This document shows, piece by piece, positions 43,955-52,319 of a stretch of DNA of 64,000 nt. The DNA lies in assembly GCA_020161835.1 (NCBI GenBank), contig JAIUNL010000010.1, forward strand, positions 62,001 to 126,000, given 5' to 3'. Both the position numbers and the translations under genes were made by a program. This stretch comes from Bacteroidota bacterium (GTDB lineage Bacteria > Bacteroidota > JABWAT01). Position 1 is the first letter of the stretch, and the number at the start of each line of letters is the position of its first letter. The notes under the pieces are model-generated. The model was not told the DNA's origin and did not search any database. It was given only the letters and a program-made list of their open reading frames with translations.

Positions 43955-46180
43955 ATGCAGTTCTCTTCATCCGTAACTCACAAATGGAAATTTTTCCGCT
44001 CTGGCGGATTTGATCAGGTTCGTCTCGAAACCTCAGATGATTTGATGAATCTTGATCAGCTTGATAAAAAATTATGGGCAGTATTAAGCTGTCCGGTGAA
44101 CGGACTCCGTTTCGACAAAAAAACACTGGAACTCATTGATACTGATAAAGATGGGCGGATTCGGGTTCCTGAAATTATAGCCGCAGTCAAATGGACTGGC
44201 ACCCGCCTGAAAAACCCCGCTGATATCACCAAACAATCAGATTCACTTTCTCTAAATGCAATCAACGATCAAACCCCTGAAGGGAAACAGATTCTGGCAT
44301 CTGCCAGACAAATTCTGTTAAATCTTGGAAAAACTGATTCAACCCATATCACGTCTGATGATTCTGGCGATTTAGCAAAAATTCTGAAGGGAACCCGTTT
44401 TAATGGTGATGGAATTATCACTGTTCTTTCTGGAAGTACAGATGAAGAGAAAAGTTTAATTCAAACGATTATTGACCTGACTGGAAGTACGATTGACAGA
44501 AGTGGAGATCCCGGAATAAGTGAATCACAAATTATTTCCTTTTTTAACCAGCTCGAAAGTTATCTGGCCTGGTTTAATCAATCACAGGAAAAAAGAAAAA
44601 TCCTTTTCCCTCTTGGTGATGAAACAACCAGCGCCTTAAAAATCCTGAACGACGTTAAAGTAAAAATTGATGATTATTTTACCCGATGCCTTCTGTCCAG
44701 TTTTGATGAAAAAGCATCACCGGTTCTGAATGCGTCTGAATCTGAATTCGCATCACTTTCACCCCTAAATTTGAATGAATCAAGTGCTGGAATTGCCACA
44801 TTACCGCTTTCGAAAATTGAAGCAGGTAAAAATCTCAATCTGACGTCAGGAATCAACCCTGCATGGTCAGCCAGAATTGAATCCTTCCATCAACAGGTTG
44901 TCGTTCCTCTACTTGGTAAAAAGACCACGATCAGCAGGGCAGATTGGCTTGAAATCAACCAAATTTTTGCTCCTTTTGAAGCCTGGCAGTCAGAAAAACC
45001 TGAAACAAAAGTTGAAAGTGTCAGCCCTGAAGAAATGAAGAAATTGCTTTCTGGCGGAATGAAAGAACAATTGCTTTCTTTGATTACTCAGGATAATGCT
45101 CTTGTTGAAGAAGCTGCCGGAATCGACTCTGTTGATAAACTCGTCAGGTTTCATCGTGACTTATTCAGACTGCTGAATAATTTCGTTTCCTTCCGTGATT
45201 TTTACACCAAAAAGGACAAAGCCATTTTTCAGGCTGGTGAATTGTATCTCGATGGACGTTGCTGTGAACTCTGTATTGAAGTCGAAGATGCCGGGAAACA
45301 CAGTCCGCTTGCCAATCTGAGCGGAACTTATCTCGCTTATTGCCAGCTCATCCGCCGGGGAACCGGTGAGAAAATGGTCATTGCAGCAGCCTTTACCAAC
45401 GGTGGAACCGAAAACCTGATGGTTGGCAGAAATGGCGTTTTTTATGACCGAAGTGGTTCAGACTGGGATGCAACCATTATTAAAATTCTGGATCACCCGA
45501 TCTCAATCAGACAGGCATTTTTCGCTCCCTATCAGCGGTTGGCAAGAATGATTTCGCAGCAGCTTGAAAAAATGGCAGCAGCCAAAGACAAAGCTATTGA
45601 ACAGAAACAGTCTGCCCACGTTTCAACTACTGCAGTTAAAACTGAAACTCTTGGTCAACAAGCCACAACTGCTCCTGCCGCACAACCAGCAGTTCAGCAA
45701 CCGTTTGATGTGGGTAAATTTGCGGGGATTTTTGCTGCAATCGGACTTGCAATTGGTGCAATTGGCGGGGTTTTGGCTGCAATTCTGGGCGGAATTCTTG
45801 GCTTGCACTGGTGGCAGATGCCGTTGGCTTTTGCAGGGTTAATTCTAATAATTTCAGGTCCGTCGATGGTCTTGGCCTGGCTTAAACTCAGAATGAGAAA
45901 CCTGTCACCAATATTGGATTCCAATGGTTGGGCGGTGAACACACAAGCAAAAATAAATCTACCGTTTGGTCGGTCACTTACTGAAATTGCCAAACTTCCA
46001 GAAGGATCAGAAAGATCACTTCAGGATCCTTATGCAGAGAAAAAACGCCCATGGAAACTGTACTGGGCACTCGCAATTCTCTTGTTTATTGCATTATATC
46101 TTTGGGATCAGGGTTACATTCAAAGCTGGATTGGCATGGAAGTACCGGCACCACCCGCCATTCCGGCAGCAACAAAATAA
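43955..46180 (+). CDS. large EF-hand protein with C-terminal membrane segments
   Basis: A 741-residue protein of unknown function. Residues 62-73 form a perfect EF-hand loop, DTDKDGRIRVPE, with ligands at D62, D64, D66 and E73. A second degenerate loop (NGDGIIT) occurs near 149. The middle region is helical and includes a conserved-looking LVRFHRDLFRLLNNFVSF and an ELYLDGRCCELCIEV segment. After a Gln/Ala-rich linker (about 545-590) come three hydrophobic segments, IFAAIGLAIGAIGGVLAAIL, a WWQMPLAFAGLILIISG stretch and LYWALAILLFIALYLW. No signal peptide is present, so the large N-terminal part is probably cytosolic. It may be a calcium-responsive membrane protein. It is convergent with the SpoU gene, 2 bp apart. 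Confidence 0.82.
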   Translation: MQFSSSVTHKWKFFRSGGFDQVRLETSDDLMNLDQLDKKLWAVLSCPVNGLRFDKKTLELIDTDKDGRIRVPEIIAAVKWTGTRLKNPADITKQSDSLSLNAINDQTPEGKQILASARQILLNLGKTDSTHITSDDSGDLAKILKGTRFNGDGIITVLSGSTDEEKSLIQTIIDLTGSTIDRSGDPGISESQIISFFNQLESYLAWFNQSQEKRKILFPLGDETTSALKILNDVKVKIDDYFTRCLLSSFDEKASPVLNASESEFASLSPLNLNESSAGIATLPLSKIEAGKNLNLTSGINPAWSARIESFHQQVVVPLLGKKTTISRADWLEINQIFAPFEAWQSEKPETKVESVSPEEMKKLLSGGMKEQLLSLITQDNALVEEAAGIDSVDKLVRFHRDLFRLLNNFVSFRDFYTKKDKAIFQAGELYLDGRCCELCIEVEDAGKHSPLANLSGTYLAYCQLIRRGTGEKMVIAAAFTNGGTENLMVGRNGVFYDRSGSDWDATIIKILDHPISIRQAFFAPYQRLARMISQQLEKMAAAKDKAIEQKQSAHVSTTAVKTETLGQQATTAPAAQPAVQQPFDVGKFAGIFAAIGLAIGAIGGVLAAILGGILGLHWWQMPLAFAGLILIISGPSMVLAWLKLRMRNLSPILDSNGWAVNTQAKINLPFGRSLTEIAKLPEGSERSLQDPYAEKKRPWKLYWALAILLFIALYLWDQGYIQSWIGMEVPAPPAIPAATK

Positions 46181-46182
46181 CT

Positions 46183-46791
46183 TTAATCTATTTCTGATTC
46201 ACCAGCTTCTGCCAACGGAGGAACTTCCATCGGAATCGGTGCAAGTTCTTCCGAAGGAGCAACTAACCTATACCGTTCCACAATTCCGAAAACACCAACA
46301 CCATAAGCAACCGCAACATTCAGCGATTGTTTGATTCCGAATTGCGGAATTTCAATTGCGAAATCACAGAAATCCATCAGATCATCATCGACACCGGTAA
46401 TTTCATTCCCGATAATCATTGCCAGAGGGAAATCACTTGTCGCCAAGTCTGAGTAATGTCGTGATGGCGTTGCAATTTCAAGCGCAGCAATTTTATAACC
46501 TGCATCTTTCAATTTTTGAAGTGCAACTTTAATGTTAGCTTCATATTCCCATTCAACTGAAGCCGTACTTCCCAAAGCCGTTTTTTCAATTTCCTTTCTT
46601 GGCGGATAGCCGGTGTATCCACACAAAATGAGTTTTTCAATACCGGCTGCATCCGAGGTTCTGAAAATTGAACCAACATTATAAAGAGAACGCACATTGT
46701 GCACCAGAACAGTAACCGGATGGCGTTTTAATTGTTTTACCCCTTCAAGGGTAAACCGTGGAATCTGGTCGTGAGGTAATTTTTTTATCAT
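46183..46791 (-). CDS. SpoU/TrmH-family RNA 2'-O-methyltransferase
   Basis: A 202-residue single-domain SPOUT methyltransferase. The three SpoU motifs are clear: NVRSLYNVGSIFRTSDAAG at 32-50, IIGNEITGV at 126-134, and IPQFGIKQSLNVAVAYG at 148-164. By family it binds S-adenosylmethionine in a trefoil knot and methylates a ribose in tRNA or rRNA. The exact position is not predictable; the short form resembles TrmH-like enzymes without the N-terminal substrate-binding domain. The last 25 residues are a Pro/Glu-rich tail of no known role. Confidence 0.92.
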   Translation of the reverse strand: MIKKLPHDQIPRFTLEGVKQLKRHPVTVLVHNVRSLYNVGSIFRTSDAAGIEKLILCGYTGYPPRKEIEKTALGSTASVEWEYEANIKVALQKLKDAGYKIAALEIATPSRHYSDLATSDFPLAMIIGNEITGVDDDLMDFCDFAIEIPQFGIKQSLNVAVAYGVGVFGIVERYRLVAPSEELAPIPMEVPPLAEAGESEID

Positions 46792-47238
46792 AGACCGGCA
46801 AAGATCGGGAAAAATTCAGAATTCAGGAAACCCCAAAGGCCCAAAAAGAAAATGAAAATTGGAATTAAAGGTTTTAGGATTTAAATTCCCCTCCTTTTTA
46901 AGGAGAGCCTGCCCCGAACGCTTTTGGGGGGTGGCGAAGCCGGGGTGGTTTGCAATTTTCCATTCACTAGTTTAAAAAAATAACCAAACCTCCCCTAACC
47001 CCTCCTTAAAAAGGAGGGGAACTGAACTTCTTCTATCTTCCAACTTCTACCTTCTATCTTCTGATTCCTTGCTTTTCCAAAATCCACTCCCGATATTTGC
47101 AATCCCTGAAATTGGTTTAATTCCATTTCCAGGTTGAAACAAAAATCGTTCACCGTCCTTTTCCGGGACAACCATGGGTCTACCAGTCAGATTTTCCGGA
47201 AATTGAAACCATGAAGCAGTTAAATGACTGCAATCCTC
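46792..47238. repeat. intergenic stretch with CCCCTCC hairpin units
   Basis: No gene is seen before the lipoprotein start. The 26-bp unit at 46886-46911 is identical to 10549-10574. A CCCCTCCTT/AAGGAGGGG hairpin lies at 46999-47019. Near 47027-47060 are CTTCTATCTTC repeats. The remainder leads to the LEA-like gene, with no clear promoter. Confidence 0.65.
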
Positions 47239-47868
47239 ATGAAATTCAAACTTCTTCTTCTCCCGGTCTTTACCCTTTTCTTTTTACTTTCTGGTTGTGG
47301 CGTTATGCAGCAAATCAAGGAAGCCCAAAATTTTGCAAAATGTGAATTTAAACTTGCAGCTGTCAACGACATTAAAGTTGCCGGAATTAATTTCCAAAAG
47401 GTTGATTCCAAATCTGATCTTGCTCTAACTGCCCTCCCCAAAGTCATGAAAGCATTCGGATCAAACAGTATCCCACTCACTCTGACCTTAAATCTGGATG
47501 TAAAAAACCCCAACACAACTGCCGCAGCAATGAATACGCTGGAGTGGATTCTCTTTATTGATGATATTCAAATGGTTGCCGGTGCTGTTAATGACCGTGT
47601 TGATGTTGCTGCAAACGGACAGTCAACCCTCCCGATTAAAATTGAAGTTGACCTGAAACAGGCCCTTTCCGGAAAATCTTTTGATTCCATGCTGAATTTT
47701 GCTTTTAACCTTGCCGGTGAGGGAAACAAACCAACGCGTTTCATGCTGAAAGCAAAACCATCAATAAATGTTGGAAGTTACAACCTGAAATATCCGGGTT
47801 ATATTGATGTTCAGACCGAATTCACCGCAGCCGAAGGCAAGGGAATTCGTGACGCGGTTATTAAATAA
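47239..47868 (+). CDS. LEA14-like lipoprotein
   Basis: A 209-residue lipoprotein with signal and lipobox LLSGC. The start at 47239 gives the standard signal; an ATG at 47224 in frame adds MTAIL, and neither has a good ribosome site. Residues about 85-145 (PLTLTLNLDVKNPNTTAAAMNTLEWILFIDD, key part LDVKNPN) match the LEA type-2 / WHy fold, a small beta-sandwich. The family occurs in stress-related proteins. The bacterial role, probably in the periplasm, is not known. The gene is followed after 18 bp by cmk and may be read with it. Confidence 0.82.
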   Translation: MKFKLLLLPVFTLFFLLSGCGVMQQIKEAQNFAKCEFKLAAVNDIKVAGINFQKVDSKSDLALTALPKVMKAFGSNSIPLTLTLNLDVKNPNTTAAAMNTLEWILFIDDIQMVAGAVNDRVDVAANGQSTLPIKIEVDLKQALSGKSFDSMLNFAFNLAGEGNKPTRFMLKAKPSINVGSYNLKYPGYIDVQTEFTAAEGKGIRDAVIK

Positions 47869-47886
47869 CAGGCGTCTGAAACATCA

Positions 47887-48585
47887 GTGAAAAAAATTAT
47901 CATCGCAATCGACGGACCTGCTGCCTCCGGTAAAAGCACAACTGCCCGTCTGGTTTCCAGAAAATTGAATTATATCTACGTTGATACCGGTGCCATGTAC
48001 CGGGCTGTCACCTTTATCTTTCTTGAAAACGGAATTGATCCGGAGAAAGTAACTCCGGCCGAAGTTGCTGATTTACTTTCAAAATTTCCGGTAAGTTTGA
48101 AAATTATGGAGTCTGTTCAGCATGTTTTCATTGCTGACAGAGATGTTTCTGAAGAAATCAGATTGCCTGAAGTGACCAGAAATGTTAGTGCAGTCGCCGC
48201 CATTCCTTCCGTCAGAAAAGAAATGGTGAAACTGCAGCAGGCGATGGGACTTGAAAAAGGGTTGGTGATGGATGGCCGTGATATCGGTACCATCGTATTT
48301 CCATCAGCAGAACTTAAAGTATTTATGATTGCCGATCCGGCTGCCAGAGCAAAACGCCGTCAGCTTGAAATGGAAGGCAAAGGCCAGCAGGTCGATTTCG
48401 ACAGCCTGCTAAAAGAAATTGAACATCGTGACTTTCTCGATTCAAACCGGGAGGATTCACCGCTGAAACAGGCAGATGATGCCGTAACTCTTGACACCAG
48501 CAACCTCACCATCGATCAGCAGGTTGACTGGATTGTTTCACGGGCGGAAGGGTTACTGGTTACGGGTAACAAAACCGGACACTGA
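47887..48585 (+). CDS. cmk: cytidylate kinase
   Basis: A 232-residue nucleoside monophosphate kinase that phosphorylates CMP and dCMP. It has the P-loop GPAASGKST at 10-18, DTGAMYRAVT at about 37-46, the CMP-binding MDGRDIGTIVFP and a lid with RAKRRQLE. The start is GTG at 47887, where the family N-terminus KKIIIAIDGPAASGKS begins. The cmk-rpsA order is widely conserved in bacteria and is kept here. The last codons and the stop lie in a dispersed palindromic repeat (48580-48599), so the C-terminus NKTGH may be repeat-derived. Confidence 0.96.
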   Translation: MKKIIIAIDGPAASGKSTTARLVSRKLNYIYVDTGAMYRAVTFIFLENGIDPEKVTPAEVADLLSKFPVSLKIMESVQHVFIADRDVSEEIRLPEVTRNVSAVAAIPSVRKEMVKLQQAMGLEKGLVMDGRDIGTIVFPSAELKVFMIADPAARAKRRQLEMEGKGQQVDFDSLLKEIEHRDFLDSNREDSPLKQADDAVTLDTSNLTIDQQVDWIVSRAEGLLVTGNKTGH

Positions 48586-48599
48586 GCGGAGTCGAAGTG
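48580..48599. repeat. CACTGAGCGGAGTCGAAGTG dispersed palindrome at the cmk stop
   Basis: This 20-bp imperfect palindrome is one I know as a very frequent dispersed element in Bacteroidota-group genomes. Here it supplies the TGA stop of cmk. A small hairpin ATCCTGA/TCAGGAT lies 45 bp further on. Confidence 0.7.
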
Positions 48600-48724
48600 C
48601 GCGGTTTTTATAAATGAAAACTGGATCCTGACTTTTTTCAGGATACCAAGAACCATAAAGACATTTTTTGCCGGAAGCTCTTGGGGCCAACGGCGGAAAA
48701 TCAACTAAAAGGAAAAAATAACGA

Positions 48725-50521
48725 ATGTCTAACCAAACCAAACCAAGCATCAGCCTATCCGATCTGAAATCGGGTGCTGTCGTCAATATGAAAGATCTAT
48801 ATGATGATCTGGAGTATACGGCTGACGAATTAGCTGAAATGACCGGCCTGTACGATCAGACCATCAACAACCTTAAAGAAGGTCAGATTGTCAAAGGACG
48901 TGTTGTATCCATCTCTGATAAAGATGTACGCATCGATATCGGATTCAAATCAGACGGCGTTGTCGCTCTGCATGAATTCGGTGAAAAACAACCTCTCGCC
49001 CTTGGCGCTGAAGTTGAAGTATTTTTAGAAAGCATGGAAAATAAGGAAGGATTACTCATCCTCTCCAAAAAACGTGCTGACTTCGTGAGAATCTGGGAAA
49101 AAATCACCCACGCTCACGATCATGATGAAATTATCCGTGGCCGTATTGCCCGTCGTATCAAGGGCGGAATGGTCGTTGATCTTCTTGGCGTGGATGCATT
49201 CCTTCCAGGCTCCCAGATCGACGTTCGTCCGATCCGTGACTTCGACGCTCTCGTTGGTCAGGAAATGGATTTCAAGGTTGTTAAAATCAACCAGCCAACT
49301 GAAAACGTTGTCGTTTCTCACAAAGTTCTTATCGAAAAAGATCTTGAAAACCAACGTGGCGCCATCCTCCAAAACCTCGAACCGGGACAAGTTCTCGAAG
49401 GAACTGTCAAGAATATCACCGACTTCGGTGTGTTCATTGATCTCGGCGGCGTAGACGGTCTGCTTCACATTACCGACCTTTCATGGGGCCGTGTAAACCA
49501 TCCTTCAGAAGTTGTCAATCTTGACCAAACCCTGAATGTGGTAATTCTCGATTTCGATAAAGAGAAAAAACGTATTTCTCTGGGTCTGAAACAACTTCAG
49601 CCTCACCCATGGGAAAATATCGAAGAACGCTTCCCGATCGGTTCCAAAGTTGCCGGCAAGATCGTTTCGATCGCTGATTACGGTGCTTTCGTTGAAATCG
49701 AAAAGGGTATCGAAGGTTTGATCCACATTTCCGAAATGAGCTGGACTCAGCACATCAAACATCCGAGCGAAAAAGTTCAGATGGGCCAGGCTGTTTCCTG
49801 TGTTATCCTGTCAATCGACAAGGAAACCAAGAAAATCTCTCTCGGTATGAAACAACTCGAAGAAGACCCATGGGATAATCTGCTCAAGAAATATCCTATC
49901 GGTGCCAAGGTTAAGGGTGTCATCCGTAATATCACCAACTTTGGTGTATTCGTTGAACTCGAGCCAGGTGTTGATGGTCTCATTCACATTTCTGACCTGA
50001 GCTGGACCAAGAAAATCCGTCATCCAGGTGAAATCGTGAAGAAGGGCGAAGAAATTGAAGTCACCGTTATTGGTGTCGACAGTGAAAACCGCCGGATCTC
50101 CCTCGGTCTGAAACAACTTGAAGAAAATCCATGGGAAACTTTTGAAAGTGTATTCCCAGTCGGAACTCCAGTTACTGCCAAGATCACCAAGGTTACTGAA
50201 AAAGCAATCCAGGTTGATCTTCCTTATGCCCTCGACGGTTTCATTCCTGCTAACCAGCTGAATGAAAGAGGAAAAGATCTTGCTCAATCTTACAAGCTTG
50301 ATCAGGAACTTACCGTTGTGGTTATCGAACTGAACAAGGAAGATCGCAAGATCGTCCTTTCTGAAACCGAAGCTGCCAACATCAGCAACAAAGAAGCCAT
50401 GAAATCAGTCGCCGGTGCCGGTGGAAATGATTCAGCTATGGCTGCTGCTCTGAAGGAAGCCGGTCTTGCCGGTGCGAAGAAAAAAGCCAGCAAGAAAAAA
50501 GAAGAAGAAGCTGAAGGCTGA
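48725..50521 (+). CDS. rpsA: 30S ribosomal protein S1
   Basis: A 598-residue protein with six S1 RNA-binding domains (about 52-118, 136-203, 220-288, 305-374, 391-461, 478-548). Domains 3-6 show repeated motifs such as GVFIDLGGVDGLLHITDLSW, IEGLIHISEMSW and VDGLIHISDLSW. The C-terminal tail is Lys/Glu-rich. S1 binds mRNA on the small subunit and helps translation start. It follows cmk after 139 bp, as in many bacteria. Codon use is strongly biased towards preferred codons, as expected for a highly expressed gene. A good intrinsic terminator follows. Confidence 0.97.
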   Translation: MSNQTKPSISLSDLKSGAVVNMKDLYDDLEYTADELAEMTGLYDQTINNLKEGQIVKGRVVSISDKDVRIDIGFKSDGVVALHEFGEKQPLALGAEVEVFLESMENKEGLLILSKKRADFVRIWEKITHAHDHDEIIRGRIARRIKGGMVVDLLGVDAFLPGSQIDVRPIRDFDALVGQEMDFKVVKINQPTENVVVSHKVLIEKDLENQRGAILQNLEPGQVLEGTVKNITDFGVFIDLGGVDGLLHITDLSWGRVNHPSEVVNLDQTLNVVILDFDKEKKRISLGLKQLQPHPWENIEERFPIGSKVAGKIVSIADYGAFVEIEKGIEGLIHISEMSWTQHIKHPSEKVQMGQAVSCVILSIDKETKKISLGMKQLEEDPWDNLLKKYPIGAKVKGVIRNITNFGVFVELEPGVDGLIHISDLSWTKKIRHPGEIVKKGEEIEVTVIGVDSENRRISLGLKQLEENPWETFESVFPVGTPVTAKITKVTEKAIQVDLPYALDGFIPANQLNERGKDLAQSYKLDQELTVVVIELNKEDRKIVLSETEAANISNKEAMKSVAGAGGNDSAMAAALKEAGLAGAKKKASKKKEEEAEG

Positions 50522-50548
50522 TTCTGATTGGTTCTGTTCTGTATTGTC

Positions 50549-50578
50549 AAAAAAGTCCGTCACCCGACGGACTTTTTT
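50549..50578 (+). terminator. intrinsic terminator after rpsA
   Basis: AAAAAAGTCCGT and ACGGACTTTTTT form a perfect 12-bp stem with loop CACCCG, 28 bp after the rpsA stop. The 3' arm ends in a run of T. The words CCGTCACCCGACGGACTT occur again at 50724-50741. Confidence 0.9.
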
Positions 50579-50613
50579 GTTTGTTGATACTTCATTGTTA
50601 TGTATTTTCAATT

Positions 50614-50741
50614 TAAATCCCGAAGGGGATTAAACATGAATAGCCCCGGATGGTAATCCGGTGGATCCATTTGAAAATCGATACAACCCCAATGGGGTTG
50701 AACTTTATTCAGGATTTCCCTAACCGTCACCCGACGGACTT
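50614..50741. repeat. hairpin repeat cluster between rpsA and mtaB
   Basis: The cluster contains ATCCC-gaa-GGGGAT followed by TAAACATGAATAG, then CCCCGGAT...ATCCGGTGG, then CAACCCCA-at-GGGGTTG. These are short hairpins separated by AT-rich linkers, of a type dispersed in this bacterial group. A second copy of the rpsA terminator core is at 50724-50741. Confidence 0.65.
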
Positions 50742-50797
50742 TACGGATTTTTTTGTTTGACCGGGATTTTTTTAATCTGACGATGTTTTGAGAACTT

Positions 50798-52105
50798 ATG
50801 CAAAAAGTAACTTTTCACACCCTCGGTTGTAAACTCAACTTTGCAGAAACCAGCACGCTCGGCCGGCAATTTCTTGACCGGGGTTTCAGAGAAGTTGAAA
50901 ATGAATCTGGCGCTGATGTTATCGTCATCAATACCTGCTCGGTGACCGAACGTGCCGATCAGAAAGCCCGCCAGATTATCCGCCATTTGCAAAAATTTTC
51001 TCCCAATGCCTTTACCATTGTCACCGGTTGCTACGCCCAGCTCGATCCTGAAGAAATTGCTGCCATTCCAGGTGTTGACCTGGTTCTGGGTTCATCAGAA
51101 AAATTCAAATTATTCGATTACATTCAATCTTTCGACCGTTCGGGTGCAGCAAGGGTTTTTACTTCACCGGTTGAAGATGCCCATGAATTCGGCGGTGCTT
51201 TTTCACTTGAAGTCGGCAACAGAACCCGGGTGTTTCTTAAAATTCAGGATGGCTGTGATTACATCTGCACCTATTGCACCATTCCCAAAGCCCGTGGTGA
51301 AAGCAGAAGTCCCTCAATTGAGTTTGTGGTCAATCAAGCCCGGGATCTTGCAGAAAAAGGAATTAAGGAAATTGTTCTGGCCGGAGTGAACATCGGAGAT
51401 TTTGGGCGGAAGGATGGACTCACGTTTTTAGATCTTTGCCGTCAGCTAGATACGGTTGATGGAATTGAACGAATCCGGATTTCTTCAATCGAACCCAATC
51501 TGATCACCGATGAGGTCATTCATTTTGTAGCGGAAAGCAAACGGTTCTGCCACCATTTTCACCTTCCGTTACAAAGCGGAAGTGACACGGTTTTAAAAAG
51601 AATGAAACGCCGGTATCTCACCGATACCTACCGGGATCGGGTTGAAAAAATTCATTTGGTTTTGCCGGATGCCGGAATTGGTGCTGACGTGATTGTTGGG
51701 TTCCCGGGTGAAACTGATGAACTTTTTGATGAGACGGCCACGTTTATTGCATCCCTTCCCTTAACCTACCTTCACGCCTTCACCTTTTCAGAACGGGAAA
51801 ACACACCGGCCTTTGATATGGACGGACAGGTGCCGCAACACATCCGGAAAAAGAGAAATGCCCATCTGAGAATTCTTTCCAGAAAAAAGGAACATGAATT
51901 TCTTGAAAGCTATATCGGGAAGGAAGTTGACCTTTTGATCGAGGGTGAGATTCAGGAGGGCTTGAGTTTTGGCTATACCGGAACTTATGCGAGGGTTGGC
52001 GTGCCAAACGGTGAAAATCTGGTCAACACCATTCAAAAAGTAAAAATAACCGGTTGGTTTTCTGACAATGAACTTCGGGGAGAAATATTGCCTTCGGAAT
52101 TTTGA
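50798..52105 (+). CDS. mtaB: tRNA t6A37 methylthiotransferase MtaB
   Basis: A 435-residue radical-SAM enzyme of the methylthiotransferase family. The N-terminal UPF0004 domain carries the three cluster cysteines in TLGCKLN, NTCSVTERA and GCYAQL. The radical-SAM motif is C-x3-C-x2-C in DGCDYICTYCTIPKARG near 149-163. A TRAM-like RNA-binding domain is at the C-terminus. The short GCKLN form and overall length fit MtaB, which adds a methylthio group to N6-threonylcarbamoyladenosine 37 of tRNA, rather than MiaB or RimO. It stands alone after the rpsA terminator. Confidence 0.93.
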   Translation: MQKVTFHTLGCKLNFAETSTLGRQFLDRGFREVENESGADVIVINTCSVTERADQKARQIIRHLQKFSPNAFTIVTGCYAQLDPEEIAAIPGVDLVLGSSEKFKLFDYIQSFDRSGAARVFTSPVEDAHEFGGAFSLEVGNRTRVFLKIQDGCDYICTYCTIPKARGESRSPSIEFVVNQARDLAEKGIKEIVLAGVNIGDFGRKDGLTFLDLCRQLDTVDGIERIRISSIEPNLITDEVIHFVAESKRFCHHFHLPLQSGSDTVLKRMKRRYLTDTYRDRVEKIHLVLPDAGIGADVIVGFPGETDELFDETATFIASLPLTYLHAFTFSERENTPAFDMDGQVPQHIRKKRNAHLRILSRKKEHEFLESYIGKEVDLLIEGEIQEGLSFGYTGTYARVGVPNGENLVNTIQKVKITGWFSDNELRGEILPSEF

Positions 52106-52175
52106 TTGCTAAATTTTAAATTTTGAATTCATCATGTCACCCCTTCGGTTTTTTTTTATTTACTTTAGGCAATGA

Positions 52176-52211
52176 TTTTCTCTAATCATGTCAGCCCTTT
52201 GGGCTTAAATG
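52176..52211. repeat. GTCAGCCC-GGGCT dispersed unit, copy 2
   Basis: Matches 32959-32995 apart from a few changes (TTTTCTCTAATCATGTCAGCCC, then ttt, then GGGCTTAAATG). An ACTTATAACTT-type stretch follows at 52284-52314, the same partner repeat as near copy 1. Confidence 0.75.
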
Positions 52212-52319
52212 CAATTTTAAATTTTGAAACCTAAAAGTCTGAAATCCGGATTTTCACTTTCCGGGAATCTGTAATCTGTTTTCACTTATAACTTGTAACT
52301 TACCACTTTCCACTTTTTC

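Noticed and set aside
45564-45993. ORFs of 60-99 aa overlapping the EF-hand protein gene
   Set aside because: They are other-frame readings of the Gln/Ala-rich linker and membrane segments, with no ribosome site.
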